Shown here one piece after another: positions 15,167 through 21,703 of a stretch of DNA of 21,703 nt. This stretch comes from Flavobacteriales bacterium UBA1694 (GTDB lineage Bacteria; Bacteroidota; Bacteroidia; Flavobacteriales; Weeksellaceae). The notes under the pieces were generated by a model, which was not told the DNA's origin, searched no databases, and was given only the letters and a program-made list of their open reading frames with translations. The stretch is from the NCBI GenBank assembly GCA_002319955.1, contig DCJS01000011.1, forward strand, positions 9,971-31,673, read 5' to 3'. The first letter of the stretch is position 1; each line of letters starts with the position of its first letter. The position numbers and the translations under genes were made by a program.

Positions 15167-15197
15167 AAAAAATGCCACGACTTAAAGCCGTGGCATT
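15167..15197 (-). terminator. intrinsic terminator of the Nif3/coiled-coil unit
   Basis: On the minus strand AATGCCACGGC pairs with GTCGTGGCATT (one G-U wobble) around a 5-base loop and is followed by a T-run. It starts about 21 bases after the stop of the gene ending at 15219. Confidence 0.87.
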
Positions 15198-15218
15198 CTA
15201 TAAGGTCTATTTGAAGTC

Positions 15219-15998
15219 TTAGAATTTAATGATGTCTTTCATCTTCTCAAGTTCTTCATTTACTAAATCGTCGTCCACAAGGATTTTACCACTGTGCTCG
15301 TCAATAATAATTTTCTTTCTCTGGGCAATTTCCATTTGTTTTTGTGGGGGAACCATAAAGAACGATCCTTTCGGTGCGCCTCTCTCAAGACCCACAACGG
15401 CTAGGCCGTTACGAGAATTGTCACGAATTCTTTTATAAGACTTTAGAAGTCTTTCATCAATCTTCGTTGCGAATTCATCGCTCTTAGAGATGAGGTAGTC
15501 TTCTTCTTTTTGAGTTTCTGACACAAGTCCTTCAAGTTCTTCTTTCTTGAATTTCAAGTGCGTTTGGAACTCCTCGATTTTTTGCTTTAATTCCTCAAGA
15601 GTTTCGCTTTTGCTTTCAATTTTGAAACCAAATTCTTTGGTGCGTTTTTCAGCCAATTGAATTTCAAGTTCTTGGAACTCAATTTCTTTTGCTAAGGCTT
15701 CGAACTCTTTATTGTTACGCACGTTATCCTGCTGAGATTTGTATTTTTCGATTAAAGTGTTCGCGTGACTGATCACTTCATTCTTCGTATTAATCTCGGC
15801 GTTCTGCTCGGCGATTTCTTCCTGAAATTTCAATGCACGTTTTTGAAGGCCTTCGATTTCAACATCTAAATCTTCCACCTCAATTGGAAGCTCACCTCTT
15901 GTGTTACGGATTTCGTCCAATCTGGAATCAATTATCTGAAGATCGTAAAGCGCTCTTAGTTTTTCTTCCACCGAAATTTCGCTTGTTTTCTTAGCCAT
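15219..15998 (-). CDS. C4-type zinc-ribbon family coiled-coil protein with degenerate zinc site
   Basis: 259-residue cytoplasmic protein of the family that couples a long N-terminal coiled coil to a C-terminal zinc ribbon; function unknown, with nucleic-acid or RNA-metabolism roles suggested for relatives. Residues about 10-180 are Glu/Lys/Leu-rich helix. The C-terminal domain is recognisable from NGLAVVGLERGAP (197-209), VPPQKQMEIAQRKKI (216-230) and EHSGKILVDD (234-243). In family members with the metal, cysteines sit where this protein has P209, S212, D233 and S236, so it should not bind zinc. I believe flavobacterial relatives share this loss, from memory. Its ATG lies 3 bases after the Nif3 stop, showing tight coupling, and a terminator follows. 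Confidence 0.9.
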   Translation of the reverse strand: MAKKTSEISVEEKLRALYDLQIIDSRLDEIRNTRGELPIEVEDLDVEIEGLQKRALKFQEEIAEQNAEINTKNEVISHANTLIEKYKSQQDNVRNNKEFEALAKEIEFQELEIQLAEKRTKEFGFKIESKSETLEELKQKIEEFQTHLKFKKEELEGLVSETQKEEDYLISKSDEFATKIDERLLKSYKRIRDNSRNGLAVVGLERGAPKGSFFMVPPQKQMEIAQRKKIIIDEHSGKILVDDDLVNEELEKMKDIIKF

Positions 15999-16001
15999 AT
16001 T

Positions 16002-17099
16002 TTATAAAAAATAATTAACAGGATTAGTATTCTCCTTTGTTTTAGAGATTGCAAATTTAGGAAATTTTTCCGACACTATCTCAAATAATTGTTGAGTCAC
16101 AAACTGTTCCGACTCAAAATGGCCGATATCGCAAAGAAGAATTTGATTCTCTGCTTGAAAGAAGTCGTGGTATTTTAAATCGCCCGTCAGATACGCATCG
16201 CAATTGTTTGATTTTGCCGCCGAAATTCCACTCGCGCCGCTCCCACCAAGGACCCCAACACGCCGAATAAGTGCGCCCGTGTCCATTGAATGGCGAATAA
16301 CCTGGACATTAAAGACACTTTTAACTAGCTCCAAAAAGGCCTGATGCGTCAGGGCCGCTGGAAGTTCCCCGTAGCGACCAAGTCCGGCGTAGGAATTGGA
16401 ATTCTCAAGCCGCACGATTTGATAAGAAACTTCTTCATAAGGATGCGCCTTTTTAAGGGCGCTTATAATTTTTGAATGCTTATAGGATTCAAAAATAACA
16501 CTCACGAGCTCTTCCTCCACCTGGGAGCGTTCATTCAAATGGCCAGAAAATGGGTTTGATCCTTCTCTTGGTCTAAATGTGCCTTCCCCCTGAACACTGA
16601 AACTACACTGGTCGTAAAAGCCAAGGCTTCCGGCGCCAGCCTCAAAGAGCGCCTCTTGGACCGCCTCACGCTGCTCGCACGGAACAAAGAGCTGCAACTG
16701 ACTTAACTGCCCATTTTTCGGCATTAAAATGCGCTGCTCTTGCAGGCCTAAGGCCTGGCAGATCCCGTAATTGACCCCAAAGTAGTCATTGTCAAAAACG
16801 GTATGCACCGCGTAAATAGCAATTTTATTTTCAATCGCTTTTAAAAGGGCCCGCTCGACGTAGTCTTTTCCCGTCAGGCTCTTAAGTCCTTTAAAGAGAA
16901 TAGGATGAAAGCAAACAATTAAATTCTTTCCCTCAGAAATGGCCTCTTCAACCACGGACTCTATAGCGTCGTGGCAAATAAGGATTCCAGAGATTTCTCG
17001 GCCTAGATCGCCGCACAGAAGCCCTACATTATCAAAGCTTTCCGCTTCCCCAGGTCTAAAGCGGCTCTCTAATTTGGAAATAATATCGTGTAATTGCAT
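16002..17099 (-). CDS. Nif3-like dinuclear metal centre protein
   Basis: 365 residues, the long form in which a PII/CutA-like domain (about 133-236, ending in the AHPYEEVSY block) is inserted between the halves of the Nif3 fold (NVGLLCGD at 24-31; GVLGGSGASG at 282-291). Nif3/YbgI/YqfO proteins form toroidal hexamers with two metals per subunit; some members have been linked to GTP cyclohydrolase I-type activity, but that label is unreliable. Metal residues present are H65, H99, D103, H327 and E331 (GHFESE). The usual first histidine of the HH pair is F64 here (VCFHP). It starts the unit with the coiled-coil protein, 3 bases apart, and diverges from the ion-channel gene across 49 bases. Confidence 0.93.
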   Translation of the reverse strand: MQLHDIISKLESRFRPGEAESFDNVGLLCGDLGREISGILICHDAIESVVEEAISEGKNLIVCFHPILFKGLKSLTGKDYVERALLKAIENKIAIYAVHTVFDNDYFGVNYGICQALGLQEQRILMPKNGQLSQLQLFVPCEQREAVQEALFEAGAGSLGFYDQCSFSVQGEGTFRPREGSNPFSGHLNERSQVEEELVSVIFESYKHSKIISALKKAHPYEEVSYQIVRLENSNSYAGLGRYGELPAALTHQAFLELVKSVFNVQVIRHSMDTGALIRRVGVLGGSGASGISAAKSNNCDAYLTGDLKYHDFFQAENQILLCDIGHFESEQFVTQQLFEIVSEKFPKFAISKTKENTNPVNYFL

Positions 17100-17107
17100 T
17101 TTTTCAG

Positions 17108-17115
17108 TAAGTTTG
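17108..17115 (+). promoter_or_regulatory. Bacteroidota -7 element upstream of the ion-channel gene
   Basis: TAAGTTTG, an exact TAnnTTTG, 33 bases before the ATG at 17149 in the 49-base divergent spacer. A TTTG at 17073-17076 is too far for a normal -33 box. Confidence 0.5.
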
Positions 17116-17148
17116 TAGCGAAATTAGTGAATATTTTCAAATAAAGGG

Positions 17149-18000
17149 ATGACTGAACCTGGACCAGAATTAGAACAAGAATTTGACTACATTTCGGAAC
17201 GAAAGAAATGGAAGCGTCAAGTATACCGTATTATTTACCGTGCCGACACGCCACTGGGTAAGCTCTTTGACATTTGTCTACTGGTGCTTATTGCCTTGAG
17301 TGCATTCATCGTCATGATGGAGAGTGTGCCCACGTTCGATTTAGAATACCACGTTTATTTCATCGTTCTTGAAATCATAATTTCTATTATTTTCACCATT
17401 GAGTACATTCTTCGAATCGTCACCATACGAAACAAACGAAGTTATGTTTTTAGTTTCTTTGGTCTCATTGATTTATTGGCCATCGTTCCGTTTTACCTCA
17501 GTTTATTCTTCCCAATCACCAAATACTTCCTGATCATTCGGATGCTTCGAATGCTCCGAATCTTTAGAATTCTAAACCTTTTGGATTTCATGAACGACGG
17601 AACCTTTATTATTCGAGCTTTACGAAACAGTTCTCGAAAAATATACATTTTCCTACTATTCCTCATGATCTTCTCAGTGATTGTAGGCTCTATGATGTAT
17701 ATGGTTGAAGGCCATCGCGAAGGGTTTGAAAGCATTCCACAGAGTGTTTACTGGGCCGTGGTTACCGTGACCACTGTTGGGTATGGTGATGTGGCGCCTC
17801 AGACCCCAATAGGGAAGTTTTTCGCAACGCTTCTAATGCTTGCAGGGTACTCGATCATTGCGGTGCCCACGGGTATTGTTACGGCAGAAATGCGAAATAA
17901 GAGACAGAATTTAGAGAAAATTTGTCCACGCTGCGGAAATGACGATATTGATGACGATGCAAATTACTGTAAGAAGTGCGCTGAGCGTGTGGCGCTTTAA
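17149..18000 (+). CDS. voltage-gated-type potassium channel with C-terminal zinc ribbon
   Basis: 283 residues with the six-helix plan of a voltage-gated cation channel: S1 about 39-57, S2 about 68-91, S3 about 100-120, S4 with R131, R134, R137 and R140 at every third position, S5 about 165-186, pore helix and selectivity filter TTVGYGD (208-214), S6 about 222-245. The filter predicts K+ selectivity and the S4 arginines predict voltage sensing. After S6 the protein ends in a short cytoplasmic tail with CPRCG and CKKC (C259, C262, C274, C277), a treble-clef or zinc-ribbon-like set of ligands. The start follows AAAGGG directly. Its stop overlaps the stop of the converging patatin gene. Confidence 0.93.
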   Translation: MTEPGPELEQEFDYISERKKWKRQVYRIIYRADTPLGKLFDICLLVLIALSAFIVMMESVPTFDLEYHVYFIVLEIIISIIFTIEYILRIVTIRNKRSYVFSFFGLIDLLAIVPFYLSLFFPITKYFLIIRMLRMLRIFRILNLLDFMNDGTFIIRALRNSSRKIYIFLLFLMIFSVIVGSMMYMVEGHREGFESIPQSVYWAVVTVTTVGYGDVAPQTPIGKFFATLLMLAGYSIIAVPTGIVTAEMRNKRQNLEKICPRCGNDDIDDDANYCKKCAERVAL

Positions 18001-18767
18001 ATATGGTCTTGCTTGTAACTTTCCTTGGCCGCTTTATAGCCAATTTCATAAATCTGCTGCATTCGCGTTTTCTTTCCCTCAAACATGTGGAAGTTTATAA
18101 GCTCTTCAGGATTAATAAACCAATCACAAATGCCGCTTTTACCAATTTCAACTTGAGACGTCATTAAATCGTACGCTCTGGAGGTGACGGCCATGACCGA
18201 TTTTAAGTCTTCTTTTTTTGCTTCCTTTTTGGGCGAAAAATACACCCCTATAATTTTCTTGGCGCTGTATTTCAGCACATCGGAGGGGAAATTATTTAGA
18301 ATCGCCCCATCGCTATAGAGTCCTTCACCAATTTGGTAGGGGGTGGCAATCATTGGTACAGCGCACGAGGCGATGATCGCATCCGAAATTTTTACATCCC
18401 CAGCAAATACCTCAAGTTTCCCAGTAAGAATATTGGTTGCGGTGATAAATACTTTTTTGTCTAAATCATCTAATACCCGATCTTCAAATACGGGCGCGAG
18501 GTATTTTTTGAACATAGCCGAATGGATGAATCCGCCGCCTTTGGTCAGCGAGAAATGGTTCCATTTAAAGAAGTAGACGGATTTAAAAAAATCGACGATC
18601 TCCTGTGGCGATTTGCCTGCTGCGTAAAAGCATGCCACGATGGCGCCTGCACTCGTGCCCGAAAGCACGTCTGGGGCAATGCCTTTCTCATTTAGGAATT
18701 TGATCACGCCGGCGTGCGCAAGTCCTTTAGTGCCACCGCCACAAAGGGCAAGTCCGAGTGTGTACAT
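17997..18767 (-). CDS. patatin-like phospholipase
   Basis: 256-residue single-domain serine lipid acyl hydrolase. The Ser-Asp dyad layout is complete: oxyanion-type loop CGGGTKGLAHAG (9-20), nucleophile elbow GTSAGA (37-42, S39) and the acid block YSDGAILNNFP (151-161, D153). No signal peptide or membrane helix is visible, so it is probably cytoplasmic or membrane-peripheral, like the RssA/YchK-type short patatins. The start MYTLGLALCGGGTKG is right before the first motif, as usual. It lies 44 bases behind the YggS-type gene and may share its transcript; the spacer has TAACTTTT, one base off a -7 box. The C-terminus overlaps the end of the ion-channel gene by 4 bases. Confidence 0.93.
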   Translation of the reverse strand: MYTLGLALCGGGTKGLAHAGVIKFLNEKGIAPDVLSGTSAGAIVACFYAAGKSPQEIVDFFKSVYFFKWNHFSLTKGGGFIHSAMFKKYLAPVFEDRVLDDLDKKVFITATNILTGKLEVFAGDVKISDAIIASCAVPMIATPYQIGEGLYSDGAILNNFPSDVLKYSAKKIIGVYFSPKKEAKKEDLKSVMAVTSRAYDLMTSQVEIGKSGICDWFINPEELINFHMFEGKKTRMQQIYEIGYKAAKESYKQDHI

Positions 18768-18811
18768 CGTCTTAATTTTGCTTAAAAGTTAAGAATTATT
18801 TTGATTCAACC

Positions 18812-19543
18812 TTAAATCTGTTCATTCCAATAAAAGGAATCGGGCAAATCTCGCTTTCCAAAAATGGCCGTCCCAACTCGAATAATCGTCGCGCCATGCT
18901 TTATAGCAAGTTCCAAATCCCCACTCATCCCCATAGAGAGCTCCCCCATCGAAACGCCTGGGATTTGAGCCGATACCAAAGTGCTTTGAACGGCTTTTAG
19001 CCGTTTGAAGCAGGCTTCTACCTTATGGTCTTCAGCGCTAAATAGGCCAATAGTCATAAGCCCTTTTATCTTAAGATTTGGGAGTTTGGCCACCGATTTC
19101 GCCAGGGAAAGCGCCTCATCTGGCGTTACGCCGAATTTGCTTTGTTCTGCTGACGTATTTACTTGAAGTAAAACCTCTAAGGTTTTCTCTTCTCGCTCTA
19201 AATGCTCTTGAAGTTTTTGGCCCAATTCAGGGCGGTCTAAAGAGTGTAGGCACGTGACGTTATACCTTAGGAGCTCCTTAATTTTATTCGTTTGCAAATG
19301 GCCAATAAAATGCTGGTTTGGACGCGCTGGATTTAATGCCTCAAATTTCTGCCTCAGTTCTTGAATCCGGTTCTCGGCAATGAGTACATGGCCAGTCTCA
19401 AAGGCTTTGAGAATTTTTTCTGGACTTACGGTCTTGGTGGCCATAAGGAGTTTTACGTCGTTTGAATCGCGGTCATAGGCCTCACAGGCCTTATTTATGC
19501 GCGTTTCAATCTCTTTGATGTGCTCTATAATGTACTCATTCAT
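18812..19543 (-). CDS. YggS/PROSC family pyridoxal phosphate homeostasis protein
   Basis: Single-domain PLP-binding protein resembling the alanine racemase barrel, thought to carry or buffer PLP and influence vitamin B6 and amino-acid balance; not itself a proven enzyme. 243 residues, normal length. The PLP lysine is K37 in LLMATKTV; other family blocks are HFIGHLQTNK (about 78-87), LLQVNTSAEQSKFGV, the LSMGMSGDLELAIKHGATI stretch and RVGTAIFG. The ATG at 19543 begins MNEYIIEHIKEIETRI; no better start exists. Only 12 bases separate it from the T-run of the lpdA terminator, so either it has a leaderless transcript or depends on read-through. The patatin gene follows after 44 bases. Confidence 0.94.
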   Translation of the reverse strand: MNEYIIEHIKEIETRINKACEAYDRDSNDVKLLMATKTVSPEKILKAFETGHVLIAENRIQELRQKFEALNPARPNQHFIGHLQTNKIKELLRYNVTCLHSLDRPELGQKLQEHLEREEKTLEVLLQVNTSAEQSKFGVTPDEALSLAKSVAKLPNLKIKGLMTIGLFSAEDHKVEACFKRLKAVQSTLVSAQIPGVSMGELSMGMSGDLELAIKHGATIIRVGTAIFGKRDLPDSFYWNEQI

Positions 19544-19555
19544 GGCTGGAAAATT

Positions 19556-19582
19556 AAAAAAGCCCCAGACAAGTCTGGAGCT
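19556..19582 (-). terminator. intrinsic terminator of lpdA
   Basis: On the minus strand AGCTCCAGAC pairs with GTCTGGGGCT (one wobble) around TT and is followed by T6. It lies 22 bases after the lpdA stop and directly before the YggS-type gene. Confidence 0.87.
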
Positions 19583-19604
19583 AAGTTTATTAAGACTCGT
19601 GTTT

Positions 19605-20996
19605 TTAGATATGAATCACTTCACCATAGGCTGCTGCGACCGCTTCCATCACTGCTTCCGACACAGTCGGGTGTGGGTGGATGGATTTAATGATTTCGTG
19701 TCCCGTCGTCTCTAGTTTTCTAGCCACTACCGCTTCAGCGATCATATCAGTCACACCTTCGCCAATCATATGGCAGCCTAACCATTCGCCGTACTTGGCA
19801 TCAAAGATCACTTTGATAAACCCGTCGGTGTTTCCGTTAGCGGTGGCTTTACCAGAGGCAGAGAGTGGAAATTTCCCAACTTTAATGTCAAGACCTTGGT
19901 CCTTGGCCTGCTTCTCGGTAAGCCCTACAGAGGCGATTTCAGGATGCGTGTAAGTACAGCCCGGAACGTTTCCGTAATCAATGCGCTCGATGTCAAGACC
20001 TTTGATCTTTTCCACGCAAGTAATTCCTTCTGCAGAAGCAACGTGCGCTAAAGCTTGGGTTGGAATAATATCTCCAATAGCGTAGTAGCCAGGAACGGAA
20101 GTTTCATACCACTCGTTTACGAGAACGCGTCCTTTATCTGTTTTAATGCCTGTTTCTTCAAGACCGATGTTTTCAATATTAGCCGAAATACCCACGGCAG
20201 AAAGTAAAACGTCTGCTTCAAGAGTAATTTCTCCATCTTTTGTTTTTACTTTCGCTTTAACGCCTTCTCCAGAGGTATCAACCGACTCCACAGAGGCATT
20301 GGTCATGATTTCAATTCCAGATTTTTTGAGCGATTTTTCTAACTGCTTAGAAATCTCTTCATCTTCAACCGGGACGACGTTCGGCATGAACTCCACGATG
20401 GTTACTTTCGTACCCATGGTGTTGTAGAAATCAGAAAATTCAACTCCGATTGCTCCTGAACCCACGACAATCATGGATTTAGGTTGTTTCTCCATGGATA
20501 GCGCTTGGCGGTAACCAATTACTTTAGTTCCGTCTTGCGGGAGGTTTGGAAGCTCTCTAGAACGGGCGCCTGTAGCAATGATAATATGGTTTGCACTGTA
20601 TTGCTCAGTAGAGCCGTCCGGTTTCGTTAATTGAATTTTCTTCCCAGGAAGCACTTTGGCAGTTCCTTTTAAAACTTCAATTTTATTTTTTTTCATTAGA
20701 AACTGGATTCCGCCACTCATTTTGGAAGCCACGCCTCTACTTCTATCAATGACTTTGGAGAAGTCAAATCCAGGATTTTCTATTTTATTAAGTCCGTAAT
20801 CTTCGGCATGATTTAAGTAATTAAAGACGTGAGCCGACTTTAACAAAGCCTTGGTTGGAATACAGCCCCAGTTGAGGCAAATCCCGCCAAGATTTTCTTT
20901 TTCAACAATAGCGGTCTTAAACCCTAGCTGTGAGGCTCTGATGGCAGTCACGTAGCCTCCAGGACCACTTCCAACAACAATGATATCGTAGTTCAT
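19605..20996 (-). CDS. lpdA: dihydrolipoyl dehydrogenase (E3)
   Basis: Flavoprotein that reoxidises dihydrolipoamide on the E2 of 2-oxoacid dehydrogenase complexes, or the glycine cleavage H protein, passing electrons to NAD+. 463 residues, full length. FAD-binding GSGPGGYVTAIRA at 9-21, redox disulfide GGICLNWGCIPTK with C40 and C45, NAD-binding GSGAIGVEF in the second Rossmann domain, the second FAD block YAIGDI, and the C-terminal interface HPHPTVSEAV with H442 and E447 as the catalytic pair. It has its own -7 element and terminator, and sits 179 bases behind the E1 gene, which argues it serves that complex and possibly others. An E2 gene is not in the window. Confidence 0.97.
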   Translation of the reverse strand: MNYDIIVVGSGPGGYVTAIRASQLGFKTAIVEKENLGGICLNWGCIPTKALLKSAHVFNYLNHAEDYGLNKIENPGFDFSKVIDRSRGVASKMSGGIQFLMKKNKIEVLKGTAKVLPGKKIQLTKPDGSTEQYSANHIIIATGARSRELPNLPQDGTKVIGYRQALSMEKQPKSMIVVGSGAIGVEFSDFYNTMGTKVTIVEFMPNVVPVEDEEISKQLEKSLKKSGIEIMTNASVESVDTSGEGVKAKVKTKDGEITLEADVLLSAVGISANIENIGLEETGIKTDKGRVLVNEWYETSVPGYYAIGDIIPTQALAHVASAEGITCVEKIKGLDIERIDYGNVPGCTYTHPEIASVGLTEKQAKDQGLDIKVGKFPLSASGKATANGNTDGFIKVIFDAKYGEWLGCHMIGEGVTDMIAEAVVARKLETTGHEIIKSIHPHPTVSEAVMEAVAAAYGEVIHI

Positions 20997-21014
20997 ATTG
21001 AAATTATTTTATCA

Positions 21015-21022
21015 CAAAAATA
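21015..21022 (-). promoter_or_regulatory. Bacteroidota -7 element for lpdA
   Basis: Minus strand TATTTTTG, an exact TAnnTTTG, 18 bases before the lpdA ATG, implying a very short leader. No clear -33 box; the rest of the 20997-21121 spacer holds nothing else I can name. Confidence 0.55.
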
Positions 21023-21121
21023 AGCAAAATTCTTGTGAATTTAAAGGCCTTATGCTTGAAATCCAAAGATTCTTGGACCTATAGGCACCTAAGGGGCTTT
21101 CGCTCGGGAAGTCGGCCTAAT

Positions 21122-21151
21122 AAAAAAGAGCGAACCCTTAAGTCCGCTCTT
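21122..21151 (-). terminator. intrinsic terminator of the E1 gene
   Basis: On the minus strand AAGAGCGGAC pairs with GTTCGCTCTT (one G-U wobble) around TTAAGG and is followed by TTTT and ATTAGG, 24 bases after the E1 stop. Confidence 0.85.
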
Positions 21152-21175
21152 CTTTTTAGAGGTGTTTACTTCGCA

Positions 21176-21703
21176 TTATAACGCAGGGAATCGCTCTGGA
21201 TTCACCTCGTTAAATAGGGCGTAAACTTTTTCAATAATATCGTCTGCCGAAGGCTTAGAGAAGTAATCGCCATCACTCGCATAAGCCGGCCTATGGTCGT
21301 TTGCCGTAATGGTCAGTGGATCGCTGTCTAAGTAGCGGAAGCCTTTTTGTTTTTCTACAATTTGCTGTAGAATAAAGGCAGAGGCGCCGCCTTCCACGTC
21401 TTCATCAATTACGATTAGTCGGGAGGTTTTTTTGATGCTTTCGACTATTTCTTGGTCTAAGTCGAATGGAATCAACGATTGAGCGTCAATAACTTCAGCT
21501 GAAATGCCAAGCTCTTCAAGAACACTGGCCGCTTGAGTTACCACTTTCCAAGTGGAACCGTAGGTCACAAGTGTTACGTCCGTACCCGGTTTGGTTACTT
21601 CAATTTTTCCCACTGGAATGGTGAACTCCCCAAGGTTATCCGGCTGCTTTTCTTTAAGTCGGTAGCCGTTAAGGCATTCAATAATTAGAGCCGGTTCATC
21701 ACT
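21176..21703 (-). CDS. 2-oxoacid dehydrogenase E1 component, C-terminal part (beta or fused alpha/beta)
   Basis: The minus-strand frame stays open from the window edge (21703) to the TAA at 21176, giving the last 175 residues. The GTG at 21613 is internal, because the reading frame continues upstream as EPALIIECLNGYRLKEKQPD. The sequence is the transketolase C-terminal domain of thiamine-diphosphate E1 enzymes: VTKPGTDVTLVTYGSTWK, then EVIDAQSLIPFD, LIVIDEDVEGGASAFI and the HRPAYASDGDYF block. In Bacteroidota such sequences often belong to a fused alpha/beta E1 of about 650-800 residues acting on pyruvate or branched-chain 2-oxoacids; which one cannot be decided here. lpdA (E3) follows after a terminator and its own promoter. 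Confidence 0.92.
   Translation of the reverse strand, partial: SDEPALIIECLNGYRLKEKQPDNLGEFTIPVGKIEVTKPGTDVTLVTYGSTWKVVTQAASVLEELGISAEVIDAQSLIPFDLDQEIVESIKKTSRLIVIDEDVEGGASAFILQQIVEKQKGFRYLDSDPLTITANDHRPAYASDGDYFSKPSADDIIEKVYALFNEVNPERFPAL

Noticed and set aside
21176..21613. A 145-residue protein starting at the GTG at 21613
   Set aside because: The frame runs open to the window edge with E1-like residues (EPALIIECLNGYRL), so the GTG is internal.
1..21703. Defence island, mobile element, CRISPR or biosynthetic cluster
   Set aside because: Every gene of useful length fits a housekeeping or common conserved family; I saw no transposase, integrase, repeat array or clustered accessory genes.

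Overview
The window looks like an ordinary housekeeping stretch of a Bacteroidota chromosome, most likely a Flavobacteriales member. The evidence is the run ftsX, a DUF3098 protein, uppP and truB, a TIGR02757 (DUF2400) protein, a 2-oxoacid dehydrogenase E1 beside lpdA, and upstream regions carrying the Bacteroidota -7 promoter element TAnnTTTG. There are 23 protein-coding genes, two of them cut by or close to the window edges (truB at the left, the E1 component at the right). I see no rRNA, tRNA, CRISPR array, insertion sequence, prophage or integrase, and no gene-free stretch longer than about 180 bases.

Left part (1-4860): a minus-strand cluster ftsX, DUF3098, uppP, truB (division, cell-wall lipid recycling, tRNA pseudouridylation) diverges from rsmA (16S rRNA dimethylation), which is followed on the same strand by the Mg2+ channel gene mgtE, apparently started with TTG. 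Middle-left (4870-9830): a minus-strand group CPBP protease, rdgB, rnz, TIGR02757 covers membrane proteolysis, nucleotide-pool cleaning and tRNA 3' processing; prfC (RF3) diverges from it.

Middle (10000-15100): a lipoprotein with a DUF4349-like region and an added C-terminal membrane helix, two small minus-strand membrane or exported proteins, then an acyl-CoA dehydrogenase and a long-chain acyl-CoA synthetase transcribed divergently from a 152-base spacer that holds a 20-base palindrome. These two enzymes perform successive steps of fatty-acid activation and beta-oxidation and are probably co-regulated.

Right part (15200-21703): Nif3-like protein plus a coiled-coil protein of the C4 zinc-ribbon family that has lost all four cysteines; a voltage-gated-type ion channel with its own C-terminal zinc ribbon; a patatin-like phospholipase; a YggS-type PLP-binding protein; lpdA (E3); and the C-terminal part of an E1 component, so E1 and E3 of a 2-oxoacid dehydrogenase complex are neighbours. 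Strong intrinsic terminators separate many units. I did not find an undescribed multi-gene system; the most interesting points are single-protein oddities (lost or gained zinc ligands, lipoprotein with a transmembrane tail) and regulatory DNA (palindromes, a 19-base motif shared by the mgtE and prfC leaders, terminators abutting start codons).
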